A stretch of 33,501 nucleotides of DNA from Verrucomicrobiales bacterium (GTDB lineage Bacteria; Verrucomicrobiota; Verrucomicrobiia; Limisphaerales; F1-12-MAGs170). The stretch lies in contig SXMN01000214.1 of assembly GCA_005777315.1 (NCBI GenBank), forward strand, positions 1 through 33,501, written 5' to 3'. The position numbers and the translations under genes were made by a program. How positions within the stretch are numbered: position 1 is the stretch's first letter; each line of letters starts with the position of its first letter. Shown here piece by piece: positions 15,799 to 24,490 of the stretch. The notes below the pieces were generated by a model. That model was not told where the DNA came from. It saw only the letters and a program-made list of their open reading frames with translations, and ran no database searches.

Positions 15799-16602
15799 TC
15801 ATTCCACCGCCCCGGCTTTTTCAGGCAGCGCGCGTGAAATCCGCTCAATGCTGCGCGCGCGTCCCGTTGCATCGTCAATGTCGATCAGCGCCCCTTGAAG
15901 CAGGACGCGCTTTGTCGCCACGGCGAATCGTTGTGGGAGATTTGTCACGAATCGTCGGACGATTGGCTCGATCTCCCGCCCGAGGACGCTCTCATGCGCT
16001 CCAGTGAATCCCGCGTCGCAAAGAAACGCCGTTCCACCGGGAAAAACCTGTTCATCCGCTGTTTGCACATGCGTATGCGTTCCGACAAGCGCGCTGATCC
16101 TTCCATCCAGCATTCTTGCCATCGCGATCTTTTCCGACGTGGCTTCTGCGTGCATGTCCACGAAGATCACCGGCGTCCGCGCCCGGAGCCGTTCAACTTC
16201 GGCCGGCGCCAGTCGAAAAGGATTCTCCAAGTCGGGCATGAACGTGCGCCCTTGAAGATTGAGCACCGCCACCGGCGGAAGGCCGGCAATCTCGAAAACG
16301 GTGCTTCCACTTCCAATGGTGTCCGGCGGGTAATTCAGCGGGCGCAATACCCGGCTCTGAGTTTTCAGGACATCCATGACTTCCTTCTGGTCCCAGACGT
16401 GATCGCCCGTGGTAATGACATCCACGCCGGACGCGAAAATCTCCGCCGCTGTGTTCATTGTGATCCCGGAGCCGCCCGCGGAGTTTTCCCCGTTCGCCAC
16501 AACCACCTGGACATCGCGCTCACGCCGCAATAACGGCACAAGTTCCTTCAACGCCCGCCTGCCAGGCTCTCCAACAACATCGCCGATGAACAACAATCGC
16601 AC
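15799..16602 (-). CDS. YmdB-family metallophosphoesterase (putative cyclic-nucleotide phosphodiesterase)
   Basis: A 267-residue protein matching the YmdB (TIGR00282) family, whose Bacillus member hydrolyses cyclic nucleotides. Metal-site residues are all visible: Asp8 in FIGDVVG, Glu39-Asn40 in NGENSAGG, Asp67-His68 in TTGDHVWDQKE, His151 in VDMHAEATSEK, and His176/His178 in GTHTHVQTAD. Length is typical (about 255-270). The start is GTG at 16602, placing the first strand right at the N-terminus; a nearby ATG is in another frame. It is cytoplasmic and is followed after about 30 nt by xseA, a probable operon. It diverges from the HAD phosphatase gene across about 120 bp. Confidence 0.93.
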   Translation of the reverse strand: MRLLFIGDVVGEPGRRALKELVPLLRRERDVQVVVANGENSAGGSGITMNTAAEIFASGVDVITTGDHVWDQKEVMDVLKTQSRVLRPLNYPPDTIGSGSTVFEIAGLPPVAVLNLQGRTFMPDLENPFRLAPAEVERLRARTPVIFVDMHAEATSEKIAMARMLDGRISALVGTHTHVQTADEQVFPGGTAFLCDAGFTGAHESVLGREIEPIVRRFVTNLPQRFAVATKRVLLQGALIDIDDATGRARSIERISRALPEKAGAVE

Positions 16603-16725
16603 GGCATCAGACTAAGGACATGCCCGCTTCAGGCAACTGTGATCTGGTTGGATGCTGCCCAAATCCAAGTGGCTTTCAGAACGGCTTCATTTGCCACACG
16701 CCTGGCCTTTGCGTACTTTCGCGCT

Positions 16726-17406
16726 GTGATCAGACTGGTCTTATTTGACATCGACGGAACGCTCATCCGAACGGGCGGGGCGGGAATGCGCGCCTTCGAC
16801 AAGGCCTTCGAAACGGAGTTCAAGTCCTCGGGAGTCACGAAGGGGGTCAGCTTCGCTGGACGAACGGATACCGGTCTGGTGCGAGAATGTTTTCTAAAAT
16901 TGGAGATTTCCCATGATGCAAAGAACCAGCGGCGTTTCTTCGACGCGTATGTCTTCTGGCTGGATCATTTCCTCGGACAATTCCACGGGCAGGTCTGTTT
17001 CGGAGTGCATGACTGGATCGAGGCTCTCGGACGGCTGCCTCGTTCACCCGCGCTCGGCCTGCTTACCGGCAACATCCGTCTGGGCGCGGAAATCAAACTG
17101 CGGCATTACGGCCTGTGGCACCACTTTCGCTCCGGAGCATTCGGGGATGATCACGAGAACCGCAACGAGCTGGCCGTCATTGCCAGGGAACGCGGCAGCC
17201 GGTTGGTGGGAAGTTCGTTGAGAGGCGATGAGATTCTCGTGATCGGCGATACTCCCCTCGACATCCAATGCGCTCGGGCTGTGAACGCTCGCGTTCTGGC
17301 CGTGGCGACCGGTGGACATACGAGCGAGGAACTCCGGCTTCATCAACCCGACTGGGTGGCCGACGAGTTGCGCGAGCTGGACGTTGCGGATGTGTGTTTC
17401 CGTTGA
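16726..17406 (+). CDS. HAD-superfamily phosphatase (phosphoglycolate-phosphatase-like)
   Basis: A 226-residue HAD hydrolase. The GTG at 16726 was chosen because it opens directly onto strand 1 (IRLVLFDIDGTLIRTGG); the frame extends 29 codons upstream but that part looks like upstream DNA. Motif I is DIDGT with nucleophile Asp8 and acid Asp10. Motif II is LGLLTGN. A conserved middle GAFGDDHENRNELAVIA precedes motif IV, VIGDTPLDIQCARAV. A helical cap sits between motifs I and II, as in class IA HAD enzymes. The substrate is not known; phosphoglycolate or another small phosphoester is plausible. It converges on the prepilin-like gene (31-nt gap). Confidence 0.88.
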   Translation: MIRLVLFDIDGTLIRTGGAGMRAFDKAFETEFKSSGVTKGVSFAGRTDTGLVRECFLKLEISHDAKNQRRFFDAYVFWLDHFLGQFHGQVCFGVHDWIEALGRLPRSPALGLLTGNIRLGAEIKLRHYGLWHHFRSGAFGDDHENRNELAVIARERGSRLVGSSLRGDEILVIGDTPLDIQCARAVNARVLAVATGGHTSEELRLHQPDWVADELRELDVADVCFR

Positions 17407-17437
17407 GTGTGGGAATTGGGGCTCCGAGTTTGGAGGG

Positions 17438-18253
17438 TCAGCGTCGCTCCCACGTTTCCTGATGCGGCTCGTGATCGTTGTTCCAGCGGGTGCGAGCGGC
17501 GGCGGATGAGGAAACCCAGTTCGTTTGCCGCGCGGATTCGACGTGGCCGTCGCAGAAAAGCACGTTCGCCTGGCCGTTATGAACGGCGCCCGGCCAGGAG
17601 ATGCGGTTGGTTGAAACCACATCGAACACGGACGATCCCATGAACGTCTTGCGAAGCGGAAAACCCGGCGGGAGTGTCGTCGTCGCTCCCGGCTCCACGT
17701 CACCGACGGCAACCAGGCTGGCCGGTGCCACGACCTTGGATTCCGCGGTGGGTTTCAATCCTTCGTCCGCGAATCCGCCCAGGCCGAGGTTGGCGATGCT
17801 GTGAAGCGGCGCGGTGCCGGAGGCGTTATAGGCGTACTGACTGTTGCCAGTCGAGCCATCCGGCTTGCGAAGAATGAAAGGGCACCGGAGCACGCGCAGA
17901 TTGACGTATTTGTCGATCGCGATCCGCTCGCCGGGACTGCTCGCCAGACCGACGTAAGGCAGCAGCGTCTCCTTCCAATCGCTCATCGTGAGCACGCCAT
18001 AGACTGCATTGGCCCCGACGAGGCCGACGTTGCCTATGGTCGTCGGGTAGTGCTCGGCTTCATCCACGTACATCTGCAAGGCCAGACCGAGCGTTCGCAG
18101 GTTATTCCGGCACTCCGTCGCCAGCGCGGCGTGCTTCGCCTTCGAGAGCGTAGGCAACAAAAGGCTGGCCAGAATCGCAATGATGGCGATGACGACGAGC
18201 AGTTCGATGAGAGTAAACCCGCGTTTCCCAGAGTATTCAAAAGGGGGAGGCAT
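17438..18253 (-). CDS. Type II secretion/prepilin-like protein with H-X9-DG motif
   Basis: A 271-residue protein with a class III prepilin leader: a short basic head, then [21 protein letters not shown], with cleavage expected before the Phe after Gly and the conserved Glu at +5. The globular part has the planctomycete/verrucomicrobial features C-x-N-N-L-R ([19 protein letters not shown]) and, near the end, the H-X9-DG motif ([12 protein letters not shown]). Such proteins are numerous in these phyla; they are pseudopilin-like and of unknown individual role. The ATG at 18253 gives an 11-residue leader; an ATG at 18283 is an alternative. It lies just after the DUF433/DUF5615 pair on the same strand and could be read through from it. 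Confidence 0.87.
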   Translation of the reverse strand: MPPPFEYSGKRGFTLIELLVVIAIIAILASLLLPTLSKAKHAALATECRNNLRTLGLALQMYVDEAEHYPTTIGNVGLVGANAVYGVLTMSDWKETLLPYVGLASSPGERIAIDKYVNLRVLRCPFILRKPDGSTGNSQYAYNASGTAPLHSIANLGLGGFADEGLKPTAESKVVAPASLVAVGDVEPGATTTLPPGFPLRKTFMGSSVFDVVSTNRISWPGAVHNGQANVLFCDGHVESARQTNWVSSSAAARTRWNNDHEPHQETWERR

Positions 18254-18293
18254 GCTGGCACGATGTCCCACTCCTCGACCCATGCAGCAAAGC

Positions 18294-18635
18294 TCACAAA
18301 AAAATGATTTGACCCTGCGCATCTCCAGACCCGGCGGCTTTGGCCAGAGCCTCCAAGTCAGCGATGCAGCGGCCAATCGACAAATCCAACTGCCGGGCGA
18401 AGATGACTGTCGCAAATGCCTTGCCGTTCCTCTGTCGTAGCACTGCCTCTGCCAGCAAGTCTTCATCTTGAGAGAAAAGCAGCCGTCCCAACTCGGTGGC
18501 GCGCTCCAACAGATCTGAGTCGGGGAAACGCGTGGTTTGATCGTCCTGGGCAGTTACCACGTCCACGCCACGACGCCGATGGCCGCGCGTGATGGACAGG
18601 GGCACGTGAACATCCATGTAGAGCCCAAGACTCAT
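18294..18635 (-). CDS. DUF5615 PIN-like protein, putative toxin
   Basis: A 113-residue protein of the DUF5615 (Mut7-C/PIN-like) type. Family landmarks are visible: [20 protein letters not shown] at the N-terminus with acidic Asp8, then TAQDD, a central [20 protein letters not shown] containing further acidic residues expected at the active site, and [16 protein letters not shown] near the end. Its ATG overlaps the stop of the DUF433 gene by 4 nt (ATGA). Such pairs are predicted toxin-antitoxin modules, with the DUF5615 protein as the nuclease-like toxin. Activity is inferred from family context only. The 3' end has a run of seven A on the plus strand just at the stop, a possible slip site. 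Confidence 0.82.
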   Translation of the reverse strand: MSLGLYMDVHVPLSITRGHRRRGVDVVTAQDDQTTRFPDSDLLERATELGRLLFSQDEDLLAEAVLRQRNGKAFATVIFARQLDLSIGRCIADLEALAKAAGSGDAQGQIIFL

Positions 18636-18940
18636 CGAGTCCGACGAAGAAGGCGGCGTGCGAGGGCTGAAGGAGCGGCGACGGCTCGCAGCTCACGTAC
18701 TCGTTCCTCCTGTCGTTCGATCTCTGCATCCAATTCCGTCTGATGATCGTAATACCAAGCCAGAGCCGCGTACACCTGCGCGAGGGAAAGGTGCGGGTGA
18801 TTCTCGTGAATCGCATCGGCATTCCATCCGTAGGCCAGATGGTCCAGGGCGATTTCGATGACTTTGACGTTGGTGTCATCCACCCACGCCCGGCCCTGAT
18901 CGTCCAGGATGATGTGCGAGGTTGTCGTGGTTGCTGCCAT
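18632..18940 (-). CDS. DUF433 protein, putative antitoxin
   Basis: A 102-residue DUF433 protein. The N-terminus SHIILDDQGRAWVDDTNVKV and the helical part LDHLAYGWNADAIHENHPHL followed by LAQVYAALAWYYDHQTELD match the family, whose fold is a winged or homeodomain-like helix-turn-helix. The C-terminal tail is rich in charged residues (ERQEERVREL). It is the first gene of a two-gene unit and its stop overlaps the DUF5615 ATG by 4 nt, the usual arrangement of these putative toxin-antitoxin pairs. DNA binding and autoregulation are likely by analogy, not shown. Confidence 0.83.
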   Translation of the reverse strand: MAATTTTSHIILDDQGRAWVDDTNVKVIEIALDHLAYGWNADAIHENHPHLSLAQVYAALAWYYDHQTELDAEIERQEERVRELRAVAAPSALARRLLRRTR

Positions 18941-19154
18941 GTGAGAAAACTATCTGAGCATCGCACCGGGAGCAAGCCGCTGCGTGGCCAGCTAGCGCCA
19001 TCACATTTTCGCCAAAAAGCACAGCTTCGCCGACGCCTGCAAGTAGCCGGATTGCCAGGATCGAAAGTGCCGTCGCCGTTGGGCTTTGGCGGCGTACTCC
19101 AAAACGCCAGCGAGCCAGCGCATTCAGTCACGTTCGCCCTGTCGCATGAAAACT
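18941..19154. other. Gap between the last SBBP gene and the DUF433 gene
   Basis: About 210 bp, all genes around it on the minus strand. It must hold the promoter of the DUF433/DUF5615 pair. No hairpin with a T-run and no repeat matching others in the window was recognised. Confidence 0.4.
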
Positions 19155-20726
19155 TCACGGCTTCCTCAATCGGTAAAACTTCGCACCGCCCCCAGCCTCG
19201 ACGGTGACGACGCTTTGATCGCCGACCACGGACGGGGTGCCGGGCACGGCAGACCAGCTCGCAGCGGGCAAGGCCTCGGTTGACTCCAGAACAAAACCGT
19301 TCTGTGCCGTTGGCCACGACAGCGCGAGGCCGGACGCCGTTCTCGCGATCTTCAATTCGACAGTCACTGGGACTGGTTCGCTCAGGCGGGTGAGGAAGAT
19401 GTCTCTTTGACCGCCGAACTGCGTGACCAGTGGGAACGAGCCGAGAGTGCTGCTGCCGCAGGTTTCGACACCGTTCGGATAGTCGCACGACAATGCGCCA
19501 GTAACGTAGTGGTTTCCTGCCCCGTCGGAGCGAATTAGCCGGAAGTCAGGCATGGCATCGCCCTGGTCGGTGATCGCCCACTGAAAGGCTCCGCTGGAGG
19601 TTGCTTTCAAGATCACGAGTGATCCGCCTCCATCGCTGTTGTTGAAAGCGATTTCATCCCATTTCCATTTGTCCCTGCCCGTCATCGTGAAAACGGGTTC
19701 GCCTCTGAAATCCAAGGCGACATTCCCTGGATATGCGCCGGAAATGCGTTTCACCCACTCCACTTCGCCTGCCGGATTGAGCTTCCCGCAATTGAAATAA
19801 ATATTTCCCTTCCTATCCACTGCCACGCCGCCGGCAGCGTATCCCAAACGAATCCATGTTGGCCTTCCATCGCGGTCAAACTTCGCGATGAAGGAGTCGC
19901 TACCATAGGGGCCTGCGATTTTCACAGAAGTTCCACCGAAATCGACGTTCCCGTTATAGAGATATCCACAAATGACGATGTTTTCTTCCCCATCCAAAGC
20001 GATGCCGCCGATGCCCGTGCCGCTGAAGCCGGTTGATCTCACTTCCACCCTCTTCGCCCAGAGTAATCCGCCGGCTGGGTCATACTTGCAGATCAAGGGA
20101 CCTCCTGTCTCGGATGGGAAAGTCACATTGCCGAACGCTGCTGGCCCGCTCGAATAACCGGCGACAAGGACGTTGCCTGCCTTGTCGAAGCTGATCCTGG
20201 AGCCACCTCTGGTTTCGTACTTGATGTCGGTTCCAGGTGAGCCCGTGGCTCGTTCCCAGAGCAACGTGCCGGTGGAGGAATACTTCGCGAGATAGAAGTC
20301 ATTCACGACTCCCATCCCAAGGCGTTCGGAATCCCAGACTCGCCCGGTCAGATAGTAATTGCCCTTGGAATCTACAGCGACGCCTTGGATGTCCTCGCCG
20401 CGTGAAGCCTGGCTGCCAGTGTGCGTCCCCTTCAAATCGAATTTGTAGAGGACCGTTTCCGGGCCGGTGGCCGGCCATGTCCGATCAGTCACCACGACGA
20501 GAGTCTCGCCTGTAGGCGAAAGTGCCATGTCCTGGGGCCACTCAGACGCCAGACTCCCGGCCACGGTCACCCATTCGACAGTGGGTTGGGCTTGCCCAGA
20601 GGTCATCCCGAGAACGGAAGCAAGGAGCAAAGCCTGAGTCAGCCAGAGGAATCTTGATGTGCGGGTCCCGAGTGACGAGTCGGTGCGCGCTGGAGGGAAG
20701 CTCGGCATTACAAATTTTCGGTTCAT
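19155..20726 (-). CDS. Secreted SBBP-type beta-propeller protein (cassette 2, third copy)
   Basis: A 523-residue protein with an extended N-terminus and signal peptide (hydrophobic FLWLTQALLLASVLGM, cleavage near GQAQP). Propeller repeats follow, with DSKGNYYLTG, DKAGNVLVAG, DGEENIVICG and DRKGNIYFNCG. Its tail is the shared module ALSWPTAQNGFVLESTEALP ... KFYRLRKP. It is closest in layout to the copy in cassette 1 (SQASRGE, YLAKYSSTGTLLWERATGS in both). Its ATG at 20726-20724 overlaps the TGA of an upstream C-terminal fragment by 4 nt (ATGA), as in the intact pair upstream. An alternative ATG lies at 20708. Likely exported; ligand unknown. Confidence 0.82.
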   Translation of the reverse strand: MNRKFVMPSFPPARTDSSLGTRTSRFLWLTQALLLASVLGMTSGQAQPTVEWVTVAGSLASEWPQDMALSPTGETLVVVTDRTWPATGPETVLYKFDLKGTHTGSQASRGEDIQGVAVDSKGNYYLTGRVWDSERLGMGVVNDFYLAKYSSTGTLLWERATGSPGTDIKYETRGGSRISFDKAGNVLVAGYSSGPAAFGNVTFPSETGGPLICKYDPAGGLLWAKRVEVRSTGFSGTGIGGIALDGEENIVICGYLYNGNVDFGGTSVKIAGPYGSDSFIAKFDRDGRPTWIRLGYAAGGVAVDRKGNIYFNCGKLNPAGEVEWVKRISGAYPGNVALDFRGEPVFTMTGRDKWKWDEIAFNNSDGGGSLVILKATSSGAFQWAITDQGDAMPDFRLIRSDGAGNHYVTGALSCDYPNGVETCGSSTLGSFPLVTQFGGQRDIFLTRLSEPVPVTVELKIARTASGLALSWPTAQNGFVLESTEALPAASWSAVPGTPSVVGDQSVVTVEAGGGAKFYRLRKP

Positions 20727-20862
20727 AATTTTCTTAATCTGAAAAATCTCGCACTGCTCCCAGCCTCGACGGTGACGACGTTTTGATCACCCGCGACCGA
20801 CGGCGTCTCCGGCACGGCTGACCAGTTCGCGGCGGGCAGAGCATCCGTGGCTTCGAGGAATC
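20723..20862 (-). pseudogene. C-terminal remnant of an SBBP gene
   Basis: About 46 codons encode only the last part of the shared SBBP tail (ALPAANWSAVPETPSVAGDQ, then a terminal FFRLRKL) and end in TGA overlapping the next ATG. No start, signal peptide or propeller repeats precede it. Upstream the frame runs into palindromic repeat DNA (20891-21075) and then, out of frame, into the end of the next SBBP gene. It is best read as the stub of a fourth SBBP gene whose body was deleted. Confidence 0.78.
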
Positions 20863-20890
20863 GCTCACAAGTTCTGTGAACTCTTTCCGG

Positions 20891-21075
20891 CCGCACCAAA
20901 GGTGCGGGCCATACCAGACTGGGCCAACGGCCCAGGTCAGCATTTCCGCCCGCCATCGAGGGCTGAAGGCCCGATTCATTCGGAGCATGCTGAAAAGCCT
21001 GAACCGGGCCTTCAGCCCTTTGAACCTCTTGCCCCAGCAGCCTGGGCCGTTGGCCCAGGCTGGAATGAGACCGGG
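20891..21075. repeat. Nested palindromic repeat element between SBBP genes
   Basis: The element contains a small hairpin CCGCACC-AAA-GGTGCGG (20891-20907) and an outer inverted pair, CTGGGCCAACGGCCCAGG at 20919-20936 with CCTGGGCCGTTGGCCCAG at 21041-21058. The inner inverted pair is GGGCTGAAGGCCCG at 20960-20973 with CGGGCCTTCAGCCC at 21005-21018. Each outer block is itself a near-palindrome, so the DNA is an array of nested hairpins. It occupies the space between the SBBP stub and the next intact SBBP gene. Confidence 0.82.
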
Positions 21076-21141
21076 CCGTTGGCCCTGAAACCATCGCCGG
21101 GACTTGTGGGTGATGCACAGGCGTATGACTCGTGGCATTGC

Positions 21142-22980
21142 TCACGGCTTCCTCAATCGGTAAAACTTCGCGCCGCCCCCGGCGGTGACGGTGACAACGT
21201 TCTGGTCGCCCGCGACCGACGGCGTCTCCGGCACGGCGGACCAATTCGCGGTGGGCAAGGCTGTGGCGGACTCCAGTACAAAACCGCTAACCAATGTAGG
21301 CCACGACAGCACGAGACCCGCAGAAGTTCGTGACGCTTTCAATGTCACGGACACGGGCGCCGGATCGGTGATGCGGGCGATGAAGAAATCGTTTTTCCCT
21401 CCGAGTTGCACCGAGACAGGAAAGTCACCGAACTTGCCGACGGCATCGCAAACGTCTGTTTGCTGGGCAAACGACCAGGGGCAATTCACATTGCCGGAGA
21501 CCAGGATATTACCGGAGCGGTCGCTCACGATTGACCCGAGCGAAATGGAACCCTGAGCGAGCCGAGGTTCCAGGTTCCCGCTCGTGACGCTCACTGCCCA
21601 CTGAAACTTTCCATGCGCGTCCGCTTTGCAGATCACGAAATCGTCGTATTCGTCGGCGTCACTTTGGACCACATGGCTGTCGAAGTTGACAGTTCCCTTG
21701 ATGGTGCCGGTGAACACCGGTTCATTCCGGTCATTCAAACTCCCAACGGTGAGGCTTGCTCCCGGAACCGTTCGATCCCAAATCAAATTGCCCATCGGAT
21801 CGAGCTTGGCCGGCCCGGAGTAAATGTTTCCTTGTCCATCCGCAAGCAGCCCGCCGGTTGGAGCCGCTTTCGTCCAAAGCAACGCGCCGGCGGGATTGAA
21901 TTTTGCAACGAATGCTTTGTAGCCGGACGGATCGGAGACCGGAGTCGAAGTTCCATCGAAAAATGCCTGGCCGTTGCTGGTCGGACCGCTGATGAAGGTG
22001 TTGCCTTGCCGATCCACAGCTACCCCTCCGAAGGAGATCGCTTTAGCCCAGATGATTTGCCCCGCAGAACTGTATTTCGCCGCGAATGCTCCGTGATCGT
22101 AGGTTCCGGTGATGTTGATGATGACACTGTCAAAATTGGCCGACCCTTTGGTCATGGTGCCGTTGATGACAATGTTTCCATCCGCATCAACGGCGATGCT
22201 GGAAGCATCCCCACCACCTAACTGGGTGCCGCCGAATACCAACCCTTTGCCTTCCGCGCGCCTCACCCACAACAGTGTGCCGTCCGGCGCATACTTGCAG
22301 AGCAAAGGACCGCCCGGTGTGCTGGGAAAGGTGGTTGATTCAAAGACGGCCGGGCCTAGTGATCGTCCCGCAACGTAAACATTTCCTGCGGCGTCCAAAG
22401 CGATTTCCCATCCCGCTTGGCCGTCCTGAGAGTAGGTCCTCGGTGAATCTCTGGGAGTGCCCGCGGTTCGTTCCCAGAGCAGGGTTCCGTTGGCTGCGTA
22501 CTTGGCGAGATAAAAATCGTAGGCGCGTCCCACTCCAAGCGCATCGGGATCTGACACCCTGCCGGTCAAATAATAATTTCCCTGCGCATCCACTGCGACG
22601 GCATTGACGAATTCTCCGCGCCAGGACTGGACGGTGGTTTGCTGTCCGTTCGAGTCGTATTTGAACAAGACTGCTTCCATCGGATTGTGAGTACCCATAT
22701 GACCGAAACGCCCCGATAGATAAATCTCCCCTGCGGAGCCGAGAGCAGACTCGGTCATCGAATCATGCTGCGTGGTTCCGTCCACTTTGACCCATTGCAC
22801 GACACCTTGCGCTTGGATCGGCAGCGTTTGAAACGCGAGTGTCAAAATTGCGGCCAACAAAGACCAGGAGAACACAAGCCTTCGAGTCTGGAGCCGCTTT
22901 GCAGCGTGCGCTGTAGTGCTTGGTTTCCTGCCAGCTAAACGCGCCTCTTGAGAAGTCGGAGTTACATTCTTTTCGCTCAT
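21142..22980 (-). CDS. Secreted SBBP-type beta-propeller protein (cassette 2, second copy)
   Basis: A 612-residue protein, the longest of the family here. The ATG at 22980 was chosen over a start 54 codons upstream because it overlaps the previous gene's TGA by 4 nt (ATGA), and the longer version would lie within that gene. After an unusual hydrophilic head of about 35 residues comes a hydrophobic export segment (LVFSWSLLAAILTLAFQTLP) with likely cleavage near PIQAQ. Propeller repeats include DAQGNYYLTG, DAAGNVYVAG, DADGNIVING and DRSGNILVSG. The tail has LSWPTLVSGFVLESATALP and ends KFYRLRKP. The ATGA overlap suggests translational coupling with the upstream copy. Confidence 0.82.
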   Translation of the reverse strand: MSEKNVTPTSQEARLAGRKPSTTAHAAKRLQTRRLVFSWSLLAAILTLAFQTLPIQAQGVVQWVKVDGTTQHDSMTESALGSAGEIYLSGRFGHMGTHNPMEAVLFKYDSNGQQTTVQSWRGEFVNAVAVDAQGNYYLTGRVSDPDALGVGRAYDFYLAKYAANGTLLWERTAGTPRDSPRTYSQDGQAGWEIALDAAGNVYVAGRSLGPAVFESTTFPSTPGGPLLCKYAPDGTLLWVRRAEGKGLVFGGTQLGGGDASSIAVDADGNIVINGTMTKGSANFDSVIINITGTYDHGAFAAKYSSAGQIIWAKAISFGGVAVDRQGNTFISGPTSNGQAFFDGTSTPVSDPSGYKAFVAKFNPAGALLWTKAAPTGGLLADGQGNIYSGPAKLDPMGNLIWDRTVPGASLTVGSLNDRNEPVFTGTIKGTVNFDSHVVQSDADEYDDFVICKADAHGKFQWAVSVTSGNLEPRLAQGSISLGSIVSDRSGNILVSGNVNCPWSFAQQTDVCDAVGKFGDFPVSVQLGGKNDFFIARITDPAPVSVTLKASRTSAGLVLSWPTLVSGFVLESATALPTANWSAVPETPSVAGDQNVVTVTAGGGAKFYRLRKP

Positions 22981-24455
22981 GGTTTTCTTAGTCGATAAAA
23001 TCTGGAACCGCTCCCGGTGGTGACGGTGACGGCGTTCTGACCGCCCGCGACCGATGGCGTCTCCGAAACGGCAGTCCAACTCGTAGCCGGCAGTACGTTG
23101 GCCGATTCGAGGAAGTAGCCGGTGCCGACGGTTGACGACCATGACAGTTTCACGTTGGAGCCATCCCTCGTGACCTTGATTTCAGGAACCAAGCTGGGGG
23201 GCTCGCTCAAGCGGGCGATAAACATATCTTCGTCAATGCCCCCGAACAGCATGGTCAGAGGGAACGGTCCGAAGGATCCTTTATCACAGAAGCAGTCGGT
23301 GGAAGTCATGATGAATCGCAGAGAACCGGCGACGTAAATGTTGTTTTGTGCGTCCGCAACCAGCGGTCCCACTCTCACCAACGCGTCATCGTTGCCTCCG
23401 AGAGCCCATTGAAACCTTCCGTTGGCATCCGCCTTGGAGATCAAATAGTGGTCCCCGATTGTCCGGTTCTTGTTTTGGACCAAGTGATCATCGAGCCGCA
23501 CCGTGCCGGAAAACTGACCGGTGAAAATCGGCTCCCCCATCGAATTCAGTTTTACGTTTAAGGGATAGACTCCAGTAACACGCCGGCTCCAGATCGATTC
23601 GCCGGTCGGAGCCAGCTTGCTGCAGAGCATGACATTTCCACCCCACTCCCCTCCGTTGACGAAGATGTTGCCTTGACTGTCCACGGCGACCGCGTCTCCA
23701 CCGTATTCTGACCTGATCCAGTCCTGATTGCCTTGCGCGTCATGCTTCGCGACGAAAAAGCTGTTCTTGAGGTAACCTGCGACCACGATTTTCCCGCTGG
23801 GATCAAGGGCGATTCCCCATGCGCCTCCGCCGGTATCCGCCAAGCGTTTCACCCACAGCAGGGTTCCATCTGGATCGTACTTGCAGAGCAACGGACCTCC
23901 CGCGCCGGTGAAGGTAACGTGGCCGAAAACACCCGCTCCCGTCGCCGTGCCCGCAACGTAAATATTTCCCTCCAGGTCCAAGGCGATTTTCGATCCTCCG
24001 TCTCCTCCGTGATAGCCGACGGTTCCTCCGGAACCCGTGGCCCGTTCCCAGAGCAGCGCGCCACTGGGCGAATACTTGGCAAGATAGAAATCGTTCTTCA
24101 CCCCAATCCCAAATCTGTTCGGGTCCCAGACCTGGCCGGTAAGATAGTAATTTCCCCTCGCATCCACGGCCACGCCCCGGATCAGTTCTCCCCGCGTGTC
24201 CTGTCGGCTGATTTCCTTCCCCTTCGTATCGAACTTGATGAGGACGGTCTCCGGGAAGCCACCGTTACGCCCGTCGAAGTTTCCGGTCACAAGCAATTCC
24301 CCGGCAGATGAGAGGGCCATGTCACTGGGAACGTCCTGACGCGCGGTGCCCGCCACGGTCAGCCATTCGACAGTTGGCTGGGCGTACCCCTTTATCACCG
24401 CAAGCTGGAGCGCCAGAATGGTGGCCGAAGTCCACCGAGCGAAAATCGAGTTCAT
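22977..24455 (-). CDS. Secreted SBBP-type beta-propeller protein (cassette 2, first copy)
   Basis: A 492-residue protein with a short signal peptide (hydrophobic ATILALQLAVIKGYAQ) and propeller repeats with DARGNYYLTG, DLEGNIYVAG, DPSGKIVVAG, DSQGNIFVNG and DAQNNIYVAG. The tail has VKLSWSSTVGTGYFLESANV and ends RFYRLRKP; its WP of the LSWP motif is changed to WS. It begins 35 nt after the BNR gene stop and its own stop overlaps the next SBBP start, so BNR and the SBBP copies probably form one transcript. A strongly conserved block shared by all copies is FYLAKYS followed by LLWERATGS. Likely exported; function unknown. Confidence 0.82.
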   Translation of the reverse strand: MNSIFARWTSATILALQLAVIKGYAQPTVEWLTVAGTARQDVPSDMALSSAGELLVTGNFDGRNGGFPETVLIKFDTKGKEISRQDTRGELIRGVAVDARGNYYLTGQVWDPNRFGIGVKNDFYLAKYSPSGALLWERATGSGGTVGYHGGDGGSKIALDLEGNIYVAGTATGAGVFGHVTFTGAGGPLLCKYDPDGTLLWVKRLADTGGGAWGIALDPSGKIVVAGYLKNSFFVAKHDAQGNQDWIRSEYGGDAVAVDSQGNIFVNGGEWGGNVMLCSKLAPTGESIWSRRVTGVYPLNVKLNSMGEPIFTGQFSGTVRLDDHLVQNKNRTIGDHYLISKADANGRFQWALGGNDDALVRVGPLVADAQNNIYVAGSLRFIMTSTDCFCDKGSFGPFPLTMLFGGIDEDMFIARLSEPPSLVPEIKVTRDGSNVKLSWSSTVGTGYFLESANVLPATSWTAVSETPSVAGGQNAVTVTTGSGSRFYRLRKP

Positions 24456-24490
24456 TGGGTGATGAAGTGTTTAAAGATTGCACACCGTTA

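Noticed and set aside
20863..21244. Upstream extension of the frame that ends in the SBBP stub
   Set aside because: This part is the nested palindrome and then the end of the neighbouring SBBP gene in the wrong frame, so it is not a real N-terminus.
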